Shown here piece by piece: positions 9,879 to 18,316 of a stretch of 64,000 nucleotides of DNA. The notes under the pieces were generated by a model that made no database searches, had not been told where the DNA came from, and saw nothing but the letters and a program-made list of their open reading frames with translations. Both the position numbers and the translations under genes were made by a program. Position 1 is the first letter of the stretch, and each line of letters opens with the position of its first letter. This stretch comes from DATLLN01 sp963809205 (GTDB taxonomy: Bacteria > Actinomycetota > Thermoleophilia > Gaiellales > JAICJC01): the NCBI GenBank assembly GCA_963809205.1, contig CAWEIS010000028.1, positions 186,001-250,000 of the forward strand, written 5' to 3'.

Positions 9879-11263
9879 CGAACAGCGTCCTTGATCGAGA
9901 CCGCGTTTTCCGACTCGGGCCTCACAGGAAACGCGACGGCGATCATCGCGAAGATCAGGATGGATTTCTCCCAGACGCCGAACGGCCACGGATACACGGT
10001 GGCATTGACCAGAAAGTTCCCGAACAGGAAGGCGCCGCCGCCCCATGCGAGCAGATCGGAGTACCGCGTGCCGCGCCGGCGCTTCCAGATGCTCCAGAAC
10101 AGCGCCAGGTAGAGGCCGACGTAGGTGATGAGGCCGAGGATTCCGAACTTGATCCACATCTCGACAATCCCGTTGTGCACCATCCCGGCGTCGCCCTTCC
10201 ACCGAGCGGTGCGCTGGCCGACGTAGGTGATTCCCACCCCGAGCCCGACCACGGGGCTCTTCTGCACCTGGTCGAGGCCGTCGCGGATCTCGTCGAGGTG
10301 GCCCTGATTCGTCGTCGCGTACTTGTTCTCGACCTTGGTCTGCCAGGGGTCGAGGCTCGCAAATCGCTCGCTCCATTGCAGCTGCGACCATGTCATCGCC
10401 ACCGCGACGGCGACCGCCACGAAGACCACGAACAGCCCCTTCAGATATTGCCGTCTCGAGGTCCGATCCGTGAGCAGCAGAAACACGCCGTACACGACCC
10501 CCAGCTCGACCCACGCGTAGCGGCGGAACCCGAGCGCGACCACGGCGGTGCCCACCAGCGCACCAAAGAGCCACAGCGAGCGCGAGCGCCGGGTGCGGAG
10601 CATCGCCAGCGACACGCCGACCATCGCCACCATGTACTCGAGCGTCGCGTGGTCGCCCGTCGGCGTCCGACCGTAGAACGCGATCTCACCGCCGCCGCCC
10701 ATGAACTGGATGAGCTGCACGGCGCCGTACGCGCCGACGATGGCGACGAAGACCTGGGCGAAACGCAAGCACCCCTGTTCGCTGCGCAGCACGGTCGACC
10801 AGAGGGCAAACGCGAACAGCGCGCCCATCACCAGGTCGCGCCAGTCGCCGAATGGGTTGTGCGTGCCGTGGACGATGCCTACCACCGTGCCCAGGGCCAC
10901 GACGGACGCGGCCAGGGCGGTCGCCTTGACGGCGCGCCTCGACACCGTGAACCATCCCTTCGCGAAGCGGTTGATCAGCGCGAGATAGGCGAATCCGATA
11001 ATCGCCAGGTCGGCCGGAGCGAACTGCCCAAAAGACTGGTTCTGAAACCAGGACGGGCCGTAGTTGGTGTGCCCCATTCTGATCGCGAACCGGGTGCCGG
11101 GGTCGAGTTTGGAATGGAAGTAGACCGCGCAGAAGACGAGCAGGACGATGATCACCCACCATGGCAAGTCCGCGGCGCCGGCTCGCGTCGAGGCGACCGG
11201 TGGCCGCATGGCGGTGACGCTGCGAGGAGTGGTGAGCGGAGCCTGAGTCACTGTGCGCGTCAC
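9875..11263 (-). CDS. O-antigen ligase/polymerase-like integral membrane protein
   Basis: A 462-residue, strongly hydrophobic protein with about 10-12 predicted membrane helices and a large extracytoplasmic loop (roughly residues 300-370) carrying DGLDQVQKSPVVGLGVGITY and MVHNGIVEMWIKFGILG. That pattern, including the VHNG.VE segment, is typical of the Wzy_C/O-antigen ligase superfamily. It would polymerise repeat units or attach the glycan to its acceptor. GTG start, overlapping the glycosyltransferase stop upstream by 4 nt and the next gene's start by 4 nt, so all three are translated together. Confidence 0.85.
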   Translation of the reverse strand: MTRTVTQAPLTTPRSVTAMRPPVASTRAGAADLPWWVIIVLLVFCAVYFHSKLDPGTRFAIRMGHTNYGPSWFQNQSFGQFAPADLAIIGFAYLALINRFAKGWFTVSRRAVKATALAASVVALGTVVGIVHGTHNPFGDWRDLVMGALFAFALWSTVLRSEQGCLRFAQVFVAIVGAYGAVQLIQFMGGGGEIAFYGRTPTGDHATLEYMVAMVGVSLAMLRTRRSRSLWLFGALVGTAVVALGFRRYAWVELGVVYGVFLLLTDRTSRRQYLKGLFVVFVAVAVAVAMTWSQLQWSERFASLDPWQTKVENKYATTNQGHLDEIRDGLDQVQKSPVVGLGVGITYVGQRTARWKGDAGMVHNGIVEMWIKFGILGLITYVGLYLALFWSIWKRRRGTRYSDLLAWGGGAFLFGNFLVNATVYPWPFGVWEKSILIFAMIAVAFPVRPESENAVSIKDAVR

Positions 11264-12474
11264 CCGGCTCCTGCCGCCGCCACAGGCGTCTCGGTCTCAA
11301 CGGCATCGCCGCGGTAGATCGACAGGAGGCGATCCGTCGTGGTCTGTGGGCTGAAGCGACGCTCGTAGGCATCCCGGGCGCCGTTTCCGAGGTCGACGCA
11401 TAGCGAGTCGGAGGCGGCCATCCGCTTCAGCACGATGCCGAGCGACTGCGCGTCGCCCGCCTGGAACAGGAGGCCGGTCTCGCCGTCGGAGACCACCTCG
11501 GTCATGCTGCCGAGCCGCGACGCGACGACCGGGGCGGCCAGGGCGTACGCCTCCACCACCGTCCGCGGGAAGACCTCGTACCAGATCGACGGCATCACGA
11601 CGGCGCGGGCCCGCCGAACGTGTTCGAGGGCGTCCTCGCGGCCGAGCTGGCCGGTCATGACGACGCCCGGAATGTTTTCGGCGATCGATCGCAGCTCGCG
11701 CTCGAGCTCGCCGCTACCGATCACGGTCAAACCTTCGCCACCGTCGGGGAACGCCCCGGCCCAGGCGTCAAGAAGCACCGCTACGCCCTTCTCCGGTCCC
11801 AGCCGTGCAAGGCAGACGAAGCCTCGCCCTGGCACGTCCCGGCGCAGGGCGACGTCACGAACGGTGTTGTACTTGACGACCAACTGCTCGGGTGGCCAGC
11901 CGGCGGCGACGTACCTGCTGCGGGCGAACGCCGACGGCGTGATGTACGCATCGACGCAGCGCTGCCACGTCCCGGCCCGGCTGTGCACCGCATCGGCGAT
12001 CGCCAGCGGTAGCGTCGCCGTTCGCGAATTTCTGTAACAGGCATGGCGCACGGCAGGGAGGGGTGCCCGCCCCACGCACTCCTCGCAGACGTGGCCGTCG
12101 CGAAAGAGCATGCCGGAGGGGCAGATCGGCCGGAAGTTGTGGAGCGTCTTCACGACCCTCGCACCGGACGCCGACGCGGCCCACAGGGCGCTGGGACTGA
12201 GCAGGGGGAAGGTGTTGTGAAAGTGCACGACATCCGGACGCAGGTCGTCGATCCTGTCGCGAACAACCTTGCGGCCGGCCTCGGACCAGATCACCCGGCC
12301 GGGGACGGTGGCCTTGCGCCACGGCGACCAGCCGGCGATGGAATCGCTTTCCACCGTGAGCAGGTGGGTCTCGACCCCACGCTCGTCCAGCAGCGAGCGC
12401 TCCTCCTCCACGACGGCGTTTTCCCCGCTCGGCTGAGCGCTTCGGTAGCGGTTGTGCACGAGCAGCACCTTCAT
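11260..12474 (-). CDS. Family 4 glycosyltransferase
   Basis: A 404-residue GT-B fold enzyme. The ATG at 12474 follows GGAG by 8 nt and opens with MKVLLVHNRYRSAQPSGENAVV; a GTG at 12483 is less likely. The middle contains a four-cysteine insert, PICPSGMLFRDGHVCEECVGR followed by ACYRNSRT, seen in a subset of group 1 transferases and possibly a metal site. The C-terminal donor-binding half has FVCLARLGPEKGV and MPSIWYEVFPRTVVEAYA, the E-x7-E signature region. It belongs to the polysaccharide unit with the genes on either side. Confidence 0.88.
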   Translation of the reverse strand: MKVLLVHNRYRSAQPSGENAVVEEERSLLDERGVETHLLTVESDSIAGWSPWRKATVPGRVIWSEAGRKVVRDRIDDLRPDVVHFHNTFPLLSPSALWAASASGARVVKTLHNFRPICPSGMLFRDGHVCEECVGRAPLPAVRHACYRNSRTATLPLAIADAVHSRAGTWQRCVDAYITPSAFARSRYVAAGWPPEQLVVKYNTVRDVALRRDVPGRGFVCLARLGPEKGVAVLLDAWAGAFPDGGEGLTVIGSGELERELRSIAENIPGVVMTGQLGREDALEHVRRARAVVMPSIWYEVFPRTVVEAYALAAPVVASRLGSMTEVVSDGETGLLFQAGDAQSLGIVLKRMAASDSLCVDLGNGARDAYERRFSPQTTTDRLLSIYRGDAVETETPVAAAGAG

Positions 12475-12583
12475 GTGCGCCACTCCGGGCGGGCCGCTCG
12501 CGTCAGGAAGTCACTCGGGTTCATTGGTTCGGAGCCTGGAGATCGATCCACCGTCCCGCATCCATCTGCCGGACGTCCGCCGA

Positions 12584-14389
12584 TCAGGCGTCGAGCTTCG
12601 CTTTCCCGGCCGGTGGGGCGGCGGCCCGGGGAGGCTCGGCGCCCGGGGTGTAGCCGTAGCTGTACCCCCCGCCGTAGCCATACGATGCTTCGGATTCTGC
12701 GCCCGTCAGCACGAGGCCGAGCCGGTGCACGTGCGCGGCGTCGAGTTCCCGGCGCAGCTCGCGCAGCACCGGCTTCTGCACGACGTCGAGCCGGGCGACG
12801 ACGACCATGCCGTCCGCGCGGGCCGAAATCGCCATCGCGTCGGACACCGGCAGCACCGGCGGGGCATCGATCAACACGACGTCGGCGCGTTCGCGGATCG
12901 CGGCCAGGACATCTCCGATCGCCTCGGACTCCAGGAACGCGACCGGATCCGTCGGCTGAGTCCCCGCCGTCAGGACCTGGAGAACGCCCCCGACCGACCC
13001 GCCGCCGTTCGTGTTCGCAGGCGCCGCCCCGTTGCCGGATGGGGTTCCAGCGCCGAGCGCGATCCGGTGGACGGCATCGTCGAGGCTGATGTGACCAAGC
13101 GCGACGTCCGTGACGCCCGGCACCACGCCGACCTTGAAATAGTTGTGAAGGTAGGGGCGCCGGAAGTCGAGGTCGACGATCACCACCCTGCGGCCGACCT
13201 GAGCAAGCGCGACCGCGAGGTTCGCCGCCGTCGTCGACTTACCCTCCTGCTCCACCGCGCTGGTGACCACGATCACCCGCGCGTGGGCCTGGAGGTTCGC
13301 GAAGTCGAGCGCCACCCGAAGCTTACGGTAGGCCTCGGCGGCCGCCGACCCGTTGTCCGCGATGAGTGCGAGCTCGTCGTTGCGCCGGAGCTTGCGCGAC
13401 GGTGCAGGGATTCGGGCCAGCAGACTCATCCCGAGCAGCTCCGACACCTCCTCGGACGATCGCACCTTCCGATCGAACGCCTCGAGCAGGAAGATCAGCC
13501 CGATGCCGATCACGAATCCCATGACCGCGCCCCCGAGCATGTTGCGCTTCGTCATCGGCGCCGTCTGCGCCGCCGAGGTCGCGGCGGCAGCCATGGAGCT
13601 CGAGCCGCCAGGCGAGTCCTCTGCATTCGTGAGTTCGCGCAGCTGGGCGTTGATGTCCGTGAGCTCCTTCGATGCGGCCTGTAGCTGCGTCTGCGTCCCA
13701 GCGCCTACGGTCGCGTTCAGCGCCTTGATCTTGTTCAGCACGACAGCCTGCTCAGTGCGCAGTGGAGCCTGCTTCGCCTCGAGGGCGTTGATGCCCTGGT
13801 CCAGACTGGTCTCCGAGAACGCCTCCGCATACCCGTTTGTGAGCCACTGAGCCAGCGTCCTCGTGGGTGCGCTGACAGCGAACTGGATCAGGTTCGTCGA
13901 GCTGTCCGCCGTAACAGTCGAGTTCGCGAGCAGCTGCTTCGCCGTCCAGCGACGGCCGCCCGGGAACAGATCCCGGCCTCGCGTCTGCCAGGCCTTAACC
14001 TCGTCCTGCGTCGGCGTGGCCGGCGCGGTTTCAGGGTACAGCCGGCAGGAGGGGCCTGCCGCGGGAGTTGCACCGCTCTTGGCCGCCCCATAGAGCCGCA
14101 TGGCACACGTGACTGCCAGATCGGCGACTTTGGGGTTCTGAGCGAGCGCCGCCTGCGTGGTGATGTACACCGTCGGATCGTGGGTCCAGTCGGTGTTGGT
14201 GATCGGATCGCGCATGTTGACGACCGCATCCGCCCTGGCGCGGAACTCCTTCTGCTGGTGCTTGGAGTACAGGTACCCGCCACCGAGACCCAGCAGCATG
14301 CAGATGACGAGGATCCAACCCCGTCGCAGGATCACCCGCAGGTAATACCCAGCGGGTTGCCCCTCGGAGGTCGAGCCTGCCTCTATCAC
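12584..14389 (-). CDS. Polysaccharide co-polymerase fused to BY-kinase (Wzz/CpsD-type tyrosine autokinase)
   Basis: A 601-residue protein joining a Wzz-type chain-length domain to a tyrosine kinase. Membrane helices lie near residues 25-42 and 284-302, enclosing an extracytoplasmic region with a coiled-coil-prone part near 195-255. The kinase domain has Walker A (SAVEQEGKSTTAAN, GKST at 383-386), Walker A' (VVIVDLDFRRP, about 402-412) and Walker B (VVLIDAPPVLP). The C-terminal tail is a tyrosine cluster (SYGYGGGYSYGYTPG) for autophosphorylation. It sets polymer length and export in Wzy-dependent pathways. First gene of the minus-strand polysaccharide unit; GTG start after GGGAG. A Gly/Asn-rich insert follows the A' motif. 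Confidence 0.92.
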   Translation of the reverse strand: MIEAGSTSEGQPAGYYLRVILRRGWILVICMLLGLGGGYLYSKHQQKEFRARADAVVNMRDPITNTDWTHDPTVYITTQAALAQNPKVADLAVTCAMRLYGAAKSGATPAAGPSCRLYPETAPATPTQDEVKAWQTRGRDLFPGGRRWTAKQLLANSTVTADSSTNLIQFAVSAPTRTLAQWLTNGYAEAFSETSLDQGINALEAKQAPLRTEQAVVLNKIKALNATVGAGTQTQLQAASKELTDINAQLRELTNAEDSPGGSSSMAAAATSAAQTAPMTKRNMLGGAVMGFVIGIGLIFLLEAFDRKVRSSEEVSELLGMSLLARIPAPSRKLRRNDELALIADNGSAAAEAYRKLRVALDFANLQAHARVIVVTSAVEQEGKSTTAANLAVALAQVGRRVVIVDLDFRRPYLHNYFKVGVVPGVTDVALGHISLDDAVHRIALGAGTPSGNGAAPANTNGGGSVGGVLQVLTAGTQPTDPVAFLESEAIGDVLAAIRERADVVLIDAPPVLPVSDAMAISARADGMVVVARLDVVQKPVLRELRRELDAAHVHRLGLVLTGAESEASYGYGGGYSYGYTPGAEPPRAAAPPAGKAKLDA

Positions 14390-14546
14390 CCACTACTCCC
14401 GCCTCTAGGCCCTGCCATGCGAACGTCGTCGAGTTCCGCCCAACCCACAACGGATACCATAGAGTGGCAGTCGGCGCAAGGCGCCAGTCGGCACCTGTGA
14501 AGTGCATGACGCGGCGCTGGGGCCGTCACCTGGCAGGGCAACAACC

Positions 14547-15746
14547 TCAAAATCCGCCCTGGAGACCGCGGAGCCAGTCCACCCTGAGCCGTCGGGTGTC
14601 GGCGTCGACGAGTGCCCCACGGCCGCCCGCGTATTGATGAAAGGCCCACCCCACTCCGCGTTCACGGCAATATCGCATCATCGCGGCGAGGTCGGGCAAC
14701 CAGTGAGGATCGGGCTGCTGTCCGCGACCCTTCTCGCGGAAGACGCCGAACTCGCCGATCCACACGGGCTGGTTCCACCCAGAAACGTGTTCGAGATGCG
14801 CCGCCAGCAGGGGCTCGCCCTCGGCCCAGTCATGCGGATAGAGGTGGAACGAGTAGACGACGTTCGGCATCTCCAGCGGCGAGGTCAGCAGGTAGCCCCC
14901 ACGGTGGGCCGCGTTGTCCTGGTAGATCAGCACGAGGTTCGGGTCGGCCGCTCGGATCGCCGTGCCGACACGCCGGTAGAACGGGAGCATGTCCAGATCA
15001 CGACATCCGGCTGTGCTCGGCTCGTTGAAGATGTCCGCTGCCACGACCAGTTGGTTGCGCGCGTACCTGCGGGCGAGCATTGACCAGGCGGCGGCGTACC
15101 CTGCCTGCGGATCGCTCGGCCCGCCGGGCCAGGAGCCGCCTCTGAGAAACGCGCATTCAGCGCTCTTCGGAGTCGTCGCGTCTGGCCGCGGGAAGAGCCA
15201 GACCGGCAGGCCGCTGCCCTCGCACCGGCCCGGCTTGGGGTTCTTGAACGCGGGCGACAGATTGTTCGCGTGCATGTCGAGGACAACGGCGATGCCTCGC
15301 GAGGTGAACCCCCTGACCGCATCGTCGACCGCCGTCAGGTACTGCCGATTCCACGCGGGCCGCCCCGCGGTGGGCGGATCAGGCTCCATGTTCGCCCAGG
15401 AGACTCCCAGGCGCACGGAGTTGAAGCCAAGCCGCCTGAAATCGTCGAACTCCGTGGCCGGCACCGGCAGGTACCCGTCGCCGCAGGAGTCAGGGTTCGC
15501 CAGCTTGTTGTTGCCCGATCCGCTGACGAGCCCCGGCTCATCGAGCCCGAGCAGGCGCACCGTCCCGTTCGCGCCCACCAGCTGCTTCCCATCGGTGTGC
15601 AGCGGTCCGGTGATCCGCTTGGCGGGCGGGAGCGGCGGCTGCGCCGACGATCCGCCGCCCCCTCCGCCGCGCCCCGAGTCGAGGATCAGGGCGGTCACCG
15701 CGATCACGGCGACGGCGGCCGAGGCGGCGAGCAGGGCCTTACGCAT
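14547..15746 (-). CDS. Secreted or membrane-anchored GH5-type glycoside hydrolase
   Basis: A 399-residue protein with an N-terminal hydrophobic anchor (residues about 5-23) and a Gly/Ser/Pro-rich linker. The TIM-barrel carries the clan-A signatures FNSVRLGVSWANMEP, VVLDMHANNLSP, the acid/base AADIFNEPSTAG and the nucleophile PVWIGEFGVF. It therefore should be a retaining beta-glycosidase (cellulase/glucanase/endoglycoceramidase-like). Gene placement upstream of the polysaccharide unit on the same strand suggests trimming or release of the exported polymer. Six consecutive cysteines spread over the domain may form disulfides. Confidence 0.88.
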   Translation of the reverse strand: MRKALLAASAAVAVIAVTALILDSGRGGGGGGSSAQPPLPPAKRITGPLHTDGKQLVGANGTVRLLGLDEPGLVSGSGNNKLANPDSCGDGYLPVPATEFDDFRRLGFNSVRLGVSWANMEPDPPTAGRPAWNRQYLTAVDDAVRGFTSRGIAVVLDMHANNLSPAFKNPKPGRCEGSGLPVWLFPRPDATTPKSAECAFLRGGSWPGGPSDPQAGYAAAWSMLARRYARNQLVVAADIFNEPSTAGCRDLDMLPFYRRVGTAIRAADPNLVLIYQDNAAHRGGYLLTSPLEMPNVVYSFHLYPHDWAEGEPLLAAHLEHVSGWNQPVWIGEFGVFREKGRGQQPDPHWLPDLAAMMRYCRERGVGWAFHQYAGGRGALVDADTRRLRVDWLRGLQGGF

Positions 15747-15804
15747 GGCAACCCACCCGGGCGGGGGATCGCCCGTTCACCCCACGTCGGCTACACCGAG
15801 ACGC

Positions 15805-16167
15805 ATGAAGGGTCGTCTGCTGCTGCTCGCGATCGCCTGCGGAAGCCTCTGGCTGATGAGCGTCCCCGGGAGCTCGGCGCGGGCGCCGGTTCCGGTCGGC
15901 GTGATCGAGGGCGAGTACTACGTGCATCTCACCGGCAAGATCAGCGCCAGACACGGCGCGATCAAGTTCAACGTCTGGAATCACGGGGAGGACGACCACC
16001 AGCTCTACGTCGGGCGCAACAGCAAGCAGTACGGGCTGATCGCACGCCTGGCGCCCGACGAGCACCGCTCGATCACGGTGAACCTGCCGCCCGGCACCTA
16101 CAACCTGGCGTGCCGCCTCCCTGGCCACCTTGGCCTGGGGATGGTCACGCACTTCAAGGTCACGTAG
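15805..16167 (+). CDS. Secreted cupredoxin-like copper protein
   Basis: 120 residues with a signal peptide (MKGRLLLLAIACGSLWLMS...SSARA). The mature part is a small beta-sandwich with an upstream His (NVWNHGEDDHQL) and the C-terminal ligand loop ACRLPGHLGLGM, giving Cys-x4-His-x4-Met, the blue type 1 copper pattern. It should carry electrons outside the membrane. It is divergent from the GH5 gene, 58 nt between starts. A longer open frame upstream is the antisense shadow of that gene. Confidence 0.82.
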   Translation: MKGRLLLLAIACGSLWLMSVPGSSARAPVPVGVIEGEYYVHLTGKISARHGAIKFNVWNHGEDDHQLYVGRNSKQYGLIARLAPDEHRSITVNLPPGTYNLACRLPGHLGLGMVTHFKVT

Positions 16168-16181
16168 GCCGCGGGCCAGAT

Positions 16182-16517
16182 CTAGCCCGACAGTACCGGC
16201 TGCAGCGCCGTGTCGTCGTTGCACTGGTTCGGCTTGAGCGCCCGGACGGTGGTGCTCCCGTGCCAGTCCACGACGACGTTGAAGCACGTCGGAGTGCTCT
16301 TTCCGGCGGTGTTGACGGTGCCCGCGCAGTGCCACCGGCGCCCGTGAGACGCCTTCTGCACGCAGACGACGCCGTCGGCGTGCTCGCTCGAGGAAACCTT
16401 GCTCTTGACCGCCGCCAGCGAGATCCGCTGGTGCTCCTTGACGTACCAGTATCCGACCCCGGCGATGATGGCAACGACTGCCACAACGGCAACGATGACT
16501 GCGATAAGCCGTCCCAT
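16182..16517 (-). CDS. Small membrane-anchored DUF4333-like protein
   Basis: 111 residues: an N-terminal membrane helix (IAVIVAVVAVVAIIAGVGYWYV) and a short extracytoplasmic domain with four cysteines (VVCVQ, HCAGTV, TPTCFNV, NQCND). The Trp-His-Cys-x-Gly and V.V.W....V..L pattern resembles DUF4333 domains of actinobacterial membrane proteins; this is my reading of the pattern, not a search result. Its start is 25 nt from the divergent pdxH start. Function unknown. Confidence 0.65.
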   Translation of the reverse strand: MGRLIAVIVAVVAVVAIIAGVGYWYVKEHQRISLAAVKSKVSSSEHADGVVCVQKASHGRRWHCAGTVNTAGKSTPTCFNVVVDWHGSTTVRALKPNQCNDDTALQPVLSG

Positions 16518-16542
16518 AGCGGTAGCCTACGATCTTTCGACT

Positions 16543-17121
16543 GTGAGTCAACTTCCCCTGCAGCAGCTGGCGGCGTGGCTCGACGAAGCCCGCGCGGCCG
16601 GGGTCGCTCAGCCCGATGCGATGACCCTGGCAACGGCCTCGGCGGACGGCTCGCCGTCCGCCCGGATGGTGCTCCTGCGCGGGCTGGACGACCGGGGTGC
16701 GGTGTTCTACACGAACGCCGAGAGCCGCAAGGGCCGGGAGCTGCTCGAGAATCCGCGGGCCGCCCTGGTCTTCCACTGGGAGCCGCTGGGCAGGCAGGTT
16801 CGGATCGAAGGGACCGTGGAGCGGGTGGACGACGAGGAGTCCGACGCCTACTTCGCGAGCCGGCCGCTGCCCAGCCGCCTGGGCGCGTGGGCGTCCGACC
16901 AGAGCCGGCCGATCGAGTCGCGGGAGGCGCTGATGGCGCGCTACGCCGAGACCGCCGCCCGCTTCGGGGACGGGCCAGTGCCGCGGCCTCCACAGTGGTA
17001 TGGGTTCCGCGTGGTGCCCGATGCGGTGGAGTTCTGGGAGCACGGCGCCCACCGGCTGCACGACCGCATCCGCTACAGCCGCGCCGGCGCCAGCTGGATC
17101 GGGGAGCGGCTCGCGCCGTAG
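16543..17121 (+). CDS. pdxH: Pyridoxamine 5'-phosphate oxidase
   Basis: 192 residues from the GTG at 16543. The enzyme oxidises pyridoxamine or pyridoxine phosphate to PLP with FMN and oxygen. Family features are PDAMTLATASADGSPSARMVLLRGLDDRG (FMN and substrate strand), FYTNAESRKGRELLENPRAAL, HWEPLGRQVRIEG, and the C-terminal WYGFRVVPDAVEFWEHG..RLHDR..Y dimer/substrate block. The ORF is open further upstream but that part is antisense to the membrane-protein gene. Short for the family because the N-terminal arm is reduced. A palindromic repeat begins 2 nt after its stop. Confidence 0.92.
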   Translation: MSQLPLQQLAAWLDEARAAGVAQPDAMTLATASADGSPSARMVLLRGLDDRGAVFYTNAESRKGRELLENPRAALVFHWEPLGRQVRIEGTVERVDDEESDAYFASRPLPSRLGAWASDQSRPIESREALMARYAETAARFGDGPVPRPPQWYGFRVVPDAVEFWEHGAHRLHDRIRYSRAGASWIGERLAP

Positions 17122-17122
17122 C

Positions 17123-17151
17123 GCAACAACGGGGTCAGACCCCCTTGTTGC
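17123..17151. repeat. Intergenic palindromic repeat, copy 1
   Basis: A hairpin-forming element with outer arms GCAACAA / TTGTTGC around an inner GGGGTC-A-GACCCC core; one base interrupts symmetry on each side. It lies between pdxH (stop 17121) and the histidine kinase (start 17168). A second, nearly identical copy in inverted orientation is at 51871-51905. It may act as terminator or mRNA-processing site, or be a mobile REP-like element. Confidence 0.75.
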
Positions 17152-17167
17152 ACGTATCGTTCGTCCC

Positions 17168-18316
17168 ATGTCGCGCTCCCGCGAAGCCCTGTTCCGGGCC
17201 GTCTCCGACGCGGTGCTCGGCATGGCGTCCGAGCGCACGGTCGAGGGCAGCCTGCGCGCCCTGGCGTCGGCCGCCCGCGACCTGGCCGGCGCCCGGTACG
17301 CCGCGCTCGGCGTCCCCGACGGCGAGGGCGGGTTCCGCCGCTTCATCACCGTCGGCATGTCGCCCAGCAGGATGGCAGCGATCGGGCCCCTGCCCCGCAC
17401 CCACGGGATGCTGGGGGCGATGCTGGAGTCCGCCGCGCCGTACCGGTCGCACGACCTGACGCAGGAGTCGCGGTTCGAGGGCTACCCGGACAAGCATCCG
17501 GTAATGCACTCGTTTCTGGGCGTCCCGATCGTCCGCGGCGGCACCGTGCTTGGTGCCTTCTACCTGACCAGCAAACGCGGCCGCCGCGACTTCAGCGAGC
17601 GCGACCAGGAGGCGATCGAACTGCTGGCGGCACACGCCGCCGTCGCCTTGGAGAACGCCGACCTGCTCGAGCGCAGCCGCGAGCTGTCCGTTGTCGAGGA
17701 GCGCAACCGGCTCGCCCGGGAGCTGCACGACGCCGTGTCCCAGACGCTGTTCTCCGCGGCGCTGACGGCCGAGGCCGCGGCGGCCCTGGTGCCGGCCGAC
17801 CCGGATGCCGCCCAGCGCGAGATGCGGCGGGCGGGTGAGCTGCTGCAGGAGGCGTCGACGGAGCTGCGCGCGCTGATCTTCCAGCTGCGTCCCGCCGGTC
17901 TCGAGCGATCGGGGCTGGCCGAGACGCTCCGCAAGCACGTCGAGGTCGTCAGCCGGGTGCACCGAGCGCCGGTCGAGTTCCAGGCGGGCCGAGAAGGGCA
18001 GCACAGCCCGGCGGTCGAGGAGACCGCCTATCGGATCGCCCAGGAGGCGATCGCCAACGCCGTCCGCCACTCCGGCGCCCAGCACATCAGCGTCGATCTC
18101 GCCTGCGACGGCAACGGCGGCCTGCGCCTCGCCGTCACCGACGACGGCGCCGGCTTCGACCCGGAGGATCCGGCGCTGCTCTCCCACCACCTCGGCCTGA
18201 CCAGCATGCGCGAGCGGGCGGAGCAGCTGGGCGGCGACCTGCGGATCAGCTCCCGCCCAGGGTCGGGCACAACGGTCGTCCTGGAGGTGCACGATGGTGC
18301 GCGTGCTGGTGGCTGA
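17168..18316 (+). CDS. GAF-domain sensor histidine kinase, NarL/DegS class
   Basis: 382 residues, no membrane segment. A GAF domain occupies about residues 20-165; the HisKA_3 dimerisation helix carries the phospho-acceptor His187 in RLARELHDAVSQTLF; the HATPase domain has EEAIANAVRHSGA (N box region), VTDDGAGFDPE and GLTSMRERAEQLGG (G boxes). It autophosphorylates in response to a small ligand or redox signal bound by GAF, in the cytoplasm. The downstream response regulator starts 23 nt before this gene ends, so the two form a translationally coupled two-component pair. Confidence 0.92.
   Translation: MSRSREALFRAVSDAVLGMASERTVEGSLRALASAARDLAGARYAALGVPDGEGGFRRFITVGMSPSRMAAIGPLPRTHGMLGAMLESAAPYRSHDLTQESRFEGYPDKHPVMHSFLGVPIVRGGTVLGAFYLTSKRGRRDFSERDQEAIELLAAHAAVALENADLLERSRELSVVEERNRLARELHDAVSQTLFSAALTAEAAAALVPADPDAAQREMRRAGELLQEASTELRALIFQLRPAGLERSGLAETLRKHVEVVSRVHRAPVEFQAGREGQHSPAVEETAYRIAQEAIANAVRHSGAQHISVDLACDGNGGLRLAVTDDGAGFDPEDPALLSHHLGLTSMRERAEQLGGDLRISSRPGSGTTVVLEVHDGARAGG

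Noticed and set aside
9880..10574. Upstream extension of the family 2 glycosyltransferase frame to 10574.
   Set aside because: The extension is a shifted-frame reading of the polymerase gene; the GTG at 9878 with a 4-nt overlap begins the conserved GT2 domain directly.
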